From Agromyces albus (GTDB taxonomy: Bacteria; Actinomycetota; Actinomycetes; Actinomycetales; Microbacteriaceae), in assembly GCF_030815405.1 (NCBI RefSeq), contig NZ_JAUSWX010000001.1, positions 620,001 to 684,000 of the forward strand: 64,000 bases of DNA, in the 5' to 3' direction. Positions within the stretch are counted from its first letter, which is position 1. Each line of letters begins with the position of its first letter. This document shows positions 62,163 to 64,000 of the stretch, piece after piece. A model generated the notes under the pieces. That model was not told where the DNA came from. It did no database searches and saw nothing but the letters and a program-made list of their open reading frames with translations. The translations under genes and the position numbers were made by a program.

Positions 62163-62699
62163 ATGGAGCCACCGGGCAGCACCACCCTGGTCATGGTGGG
62201 TGAAGAGACGACGAGCGCGATCCGTTCGCTCGAGCGGTTCGCCAACGTGCAGGCCGCCTCGTTCGCCGGCGAGTCCGATGCCGAGGTGGCGCGCTGGTCC
62301 ATCTCCACGAGCGCCCCCTACGTGGTGCACGATCATGACCCGCTCGGCCACGTCGCCGCGGCCTGGGTCGAATTCTACGACGACCAGTCGACCTACGGTG
62401 TGCTCGAGCTCGAGATCGAGCGGGCCGTCGAGGCCGCCGAACGGCACATGATCAGCGTGCCCGACTACTACGTGGTGCTGCACCCCGAGTCGCTGCCCAC
62501 GACGTGGATGCACTGGTGGCTCGGCGTGCTCGCCGATGCGTCGCCGACCCGCGTCATCCCGTGGCCCGACGCCGACGACTCACTCGCGAGCCTCCTGCGC
62601 CACCTGCCCACGGGGCGCCCGTGGCCCGAGGTCGAGTCCTGGCTGCCCGGCGTCGCCGGCAGCGTGCCCGACCGGATCGGCCTGCACGGGTCGCGGTAA
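62163..62699 (+). CDS. Hypothetical protein, 178 residues
   Basis: Not recognised. A soluble, acidic protein without signal peptide or membrane segment. It is rich in Trp and His in the middle (VVLHPESLPTTWMHWWLGVLADASPTRVIPWPD). The codon use is that of its neighbours. ATG 62163 lies just after a -10-like TAAAAT, so it may be leaderless. It is convergent with the EEP-fold hydrolase, 17 bases apart, and follows the MDR gene after about 100 bases. Confidence 0.75.
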   Translation: MEPPGSTTLVMVGEETTSAIRSLERFANVQAASFAGESDAEVARWSISTSAPYVVHDHDPLGHVAAAWVEFYDDQSTYGVLELEIERAVEAAERHMISVPDYYVVLHPESLPTTWMHWWLGVLADASPTRVIPWPDADDSLASLLRHLPTGRPWPEVESWLPGVAGSVPDRIGLHGSR

Positions 62700-62716
62700 G
62701 ACTCCCGCCGCGGCGT

Positions 62717-63970
62717 TCAGCCGCGCACGCGCACGTCGACCCATACGAGCCGATGGTCGCTGCTCGGGAACGGGAAGTTGCCCGTGAGCGCTGAGAGCGG
62801 GTCGGCCTGCACCGGCCAGAACACGCCGGCGTCGACGACGCGCAGGTCGCGTGAGGGCAGCACGTAGTCGGCGCGCAGGTTGCCCGGTGCCGGGTTGTCG
62901 TTGAAGTCGGCGGTGTCGTAGCGCGGGTCGCCCTCGTGCGCGGGGTTCGCGCCGCCCTGCAGCAGTGCCGTTTCGACGGCGCCATCCGACGTCGGCAGCG
63001 GGTCGGTGATGCGCGGATGCCCCAGCAGCTGGTCGATCGCGGCATCCACCGAGTCGCCATCGAGCGGGTCGGCGTTCTGGTCGCCGAGGATCACGAACGA
63101 CTCACCCGGCTTCAGCCCACCGCTGCCGCCCGCGTCATCCGTGATGTACCGGGAGGTCTCGCCGGGCGTGACGTAGTCGGCCCAGAAGCGGATCTCGTCG
63201 TGGTTGCGCAGACCGTTGCGGTCTTCGGCGCCGTCGAAGGTGGGCGGGGTCGGGTGCGAGGCGAGCACGTGCACCGTGCTGCCGCCCACCTCGATGGGCA
63301 CGTCCCAGTGCGACTTGCTCGAGAGGCGCATCACCTCGAGCTCCTCGGCGGAGTACCAGTCGGCAGGCGCCGGCGTCGCCGGGTCGTCGGGCAGGAGCGC
63401 GCCGGGCATGTCCTTCCAGAGGAAGCTCTGGAACGTGCGCACCTCGGAGGTCTCGATCGGGTGCTTCGAGAGCACCGCCATGCCGTACTGGCCCTCGAAC
63501 ACGCCGAAGCCGAAGGCGTCGTCGCCCCCGCCGATCACGCCGTTGTTGTTGAGGTCGAAGCTGCTCGGAATGCCCGTGTTCGACGGCGCCACGTAGGCGT
63601 AGGGGTACTCGACCGGGTCGGCGCCGCCTTGCGACACCTCGAGGTAGTTGTCGCGGAACAGGTCGGCCGCGAGCCCGTCGGGCACGTAGTCGAACTCATT
63701 GAGCAGCACGATGTCGGGGTTCGCGCGCTGGATGATCTCGGCGACCGTCTTCGCCTGCGCGTCGGTGCCCGTGCTGAGGTCGGCGATGAGCTGGCCCGGG
63801 GCGTTGCGATTGAGCGAGAGGTTGTACGTCGCGACGCGCAGGTCGGTCGTGCCGCGCTCGTCCGCGCTCCTGGCGGCGGTGGCAGCGGCGGCGGTGGTGC
63901 CGAAGGTCGCGGTCGCGAGGGCGCCGACGACGACGGCGATCACGGCGGTGGCGGGGCGTCTCCTGGACAT
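62717..63970 (-). CDS. Secreted endonuclease/exonuclease/phosphatase-fold protein
   Basis: A 417-residue secreted protein with a signal peptide (residues 1-30, ending TTAAAATAA). The EEP fold is seen from VATYNLSLNR (metal-binding Asn) through PDIVLLNEFDYVP (Glu), LASHPTPPTFDG (His), ILGDQNADP (Asp-x-Asn) to the last SSDHRLVWVDV (catalytic His). An insert DLNNNGVIGGGDDAFGFG resembles a dockerin/calcium loop. It may be a secreted nuclease or phosphodiesterase for phosphate scavenging; the exact substrate cannot be told. GAAGGAG precedes the ATG. Confidence 0.88.
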   Translation of the reverse strand: MSRRRPATAVIAVVVGALATATFGTTAAAATAARSADERGTTDLRVATYNLSLNRNAPGQLIADLSTGTDAQAKTVAEIIQRANPDIVLLNEFDYVPDGLAADLFRDNYLEVSQGGADPVEYPYAYVAPSNTGIPSSFDLNNNGVIGGGDDAFGFGVFEGQYGMAVLSKHPIETSEVRTFQSFLWKDMPGALLPDDPATPAPADWYSAEELEVMRLSSKSHWDVPIEVGGSTVHVLASHPTPPTFDGAEDRNGLRNHDEIRFWADYVTPGETSRYITDDAGGSGGLKPGESFVILGDQNADPLDGDSVDAAIDQLLGHPRITDPLPTSDGAVETALLQGGANPAHEGDPRYDTADFNDNPAPGNLRADYVLPSRDLRVVDAGVFWPVQADPLSALTGNFPFPSSDHRLVWVDVRVRG

Positions 63971-64000
63971 GCGCTCTCCTTCGTTGGCGGCTCGAACGAC

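Noticed and set aside
1..64000. CRISPR array, tRNA/rRNA, riboswitch, phage or insertion sequence
   Set aside because: I looked for regular repeats, cloverleaf ends, transposase or integrase motifs and conserved riboswitch cores and saw none.

Overview
The window is high-GC DNA with dense coding. The codon and word usage (frequent GCGGATGCC/GGCATCCGC, many GTG starts), MsiK-style sugar ABC transporters without their own ATPase, a LigB-type ATP-dependent DNA ligase and a GGTGGTCGAG...TATCGAAACCACC intergenic palindrome together suggest an actinobacterium of the Microbacteriaceae, perhaps near Agromyces. This placement is inference. No tRNA, rRNA, CRISPR array, transposase or phage gene was seen.

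Layout. (1) 1-6.7 kb: two tandem LacI-type operators and a long hairpin lead into a very large secreted GH43/GH51 arabinofuranosidase gene broken by a frameshift and an amber stop; next to it lies an alpha/beta hydrolase gene also broken by an in-frame amber stop. (2) 6.9-13.4 kb: ordinary accessory genes (ATP-dependent DNA ligase, ACC deaminase, TfoX-like, RibD/DHFR-like, type-B carboxylesterase, VanZ-like, cupin). (3) 13.4-32.9 kb: a polysaccharide locus with a secreted GH59, a GH127 beta-L-arabinofuranosidase, a LacI repressor, a sugar ABC importer, a GH63-like intracellular glycosidase, a 1410-residue GH39-like secreted enzyme with several binding modules, and a 1217-residue GH30 galactanase-like enzyme. 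(4) 33-42 kb: a 2OG-Fe(II) oxygenase facing an XRE/cupin regulator, then a ROK regulator, a glycoside-3-oxidase-like GMC flavoprotein, a second sugar ABC importer and a TIM-barrel isomerase/epimerase. (5) 42-47.6 kb: an OmpR-type two-component system, a GNAT acetyltransferase, an NAD(P)-binding protein and a GT39-like membrane glycosyltransferase. (6) 47.7-53.5 kb: a third sugar ABC importer, a second LacI repressor and an intracellular GH51 arabinofuranosidase. (7) 53.6-64 kb: APH-fold kinase, LysR with two aldo-keto reductases, a DUF2306/NarL-type two-component operon, TetR with an MDR oxidoreductase, an unknown protein and a secreted EEP-fold hydrolase.

How the parts fit. The enzyme set (GH30 endo-beta-1,6-galactanase type, GH59 beta-galactosidase type, GH43/GH51 and GH51 alpha-L-arabinofuranosidases, GH127 beta-L-arabinofuranosidase, GH39-like) matches stepwise breakdown of plant type II arabinogalactan/arabinogalactan-protein or gum-arabic-like glycans: secreted modular enzymes trim the polymer, lipoprotein-dependent ABC importers take up oligosaccharides, and leaderless-of-signal glycosidases finish them in the cytosol. 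Control is visible in the DNA: five different perfect or near-perfect CG-centred palindromes mark distinct LacI-type regulons, two of which have their repressor gene in the window (TCGAACCGGTTCGA with the 18.5-kb LacI; TGTATCGATA with the 50.9-kb LacI), while three have no repressor here. The 34.7-42 kb cluster looks like a separate oxidative route in which a glycoside is oxidised at C3 by the flavoprotein and then processed by the TIM-barrel enzyme.
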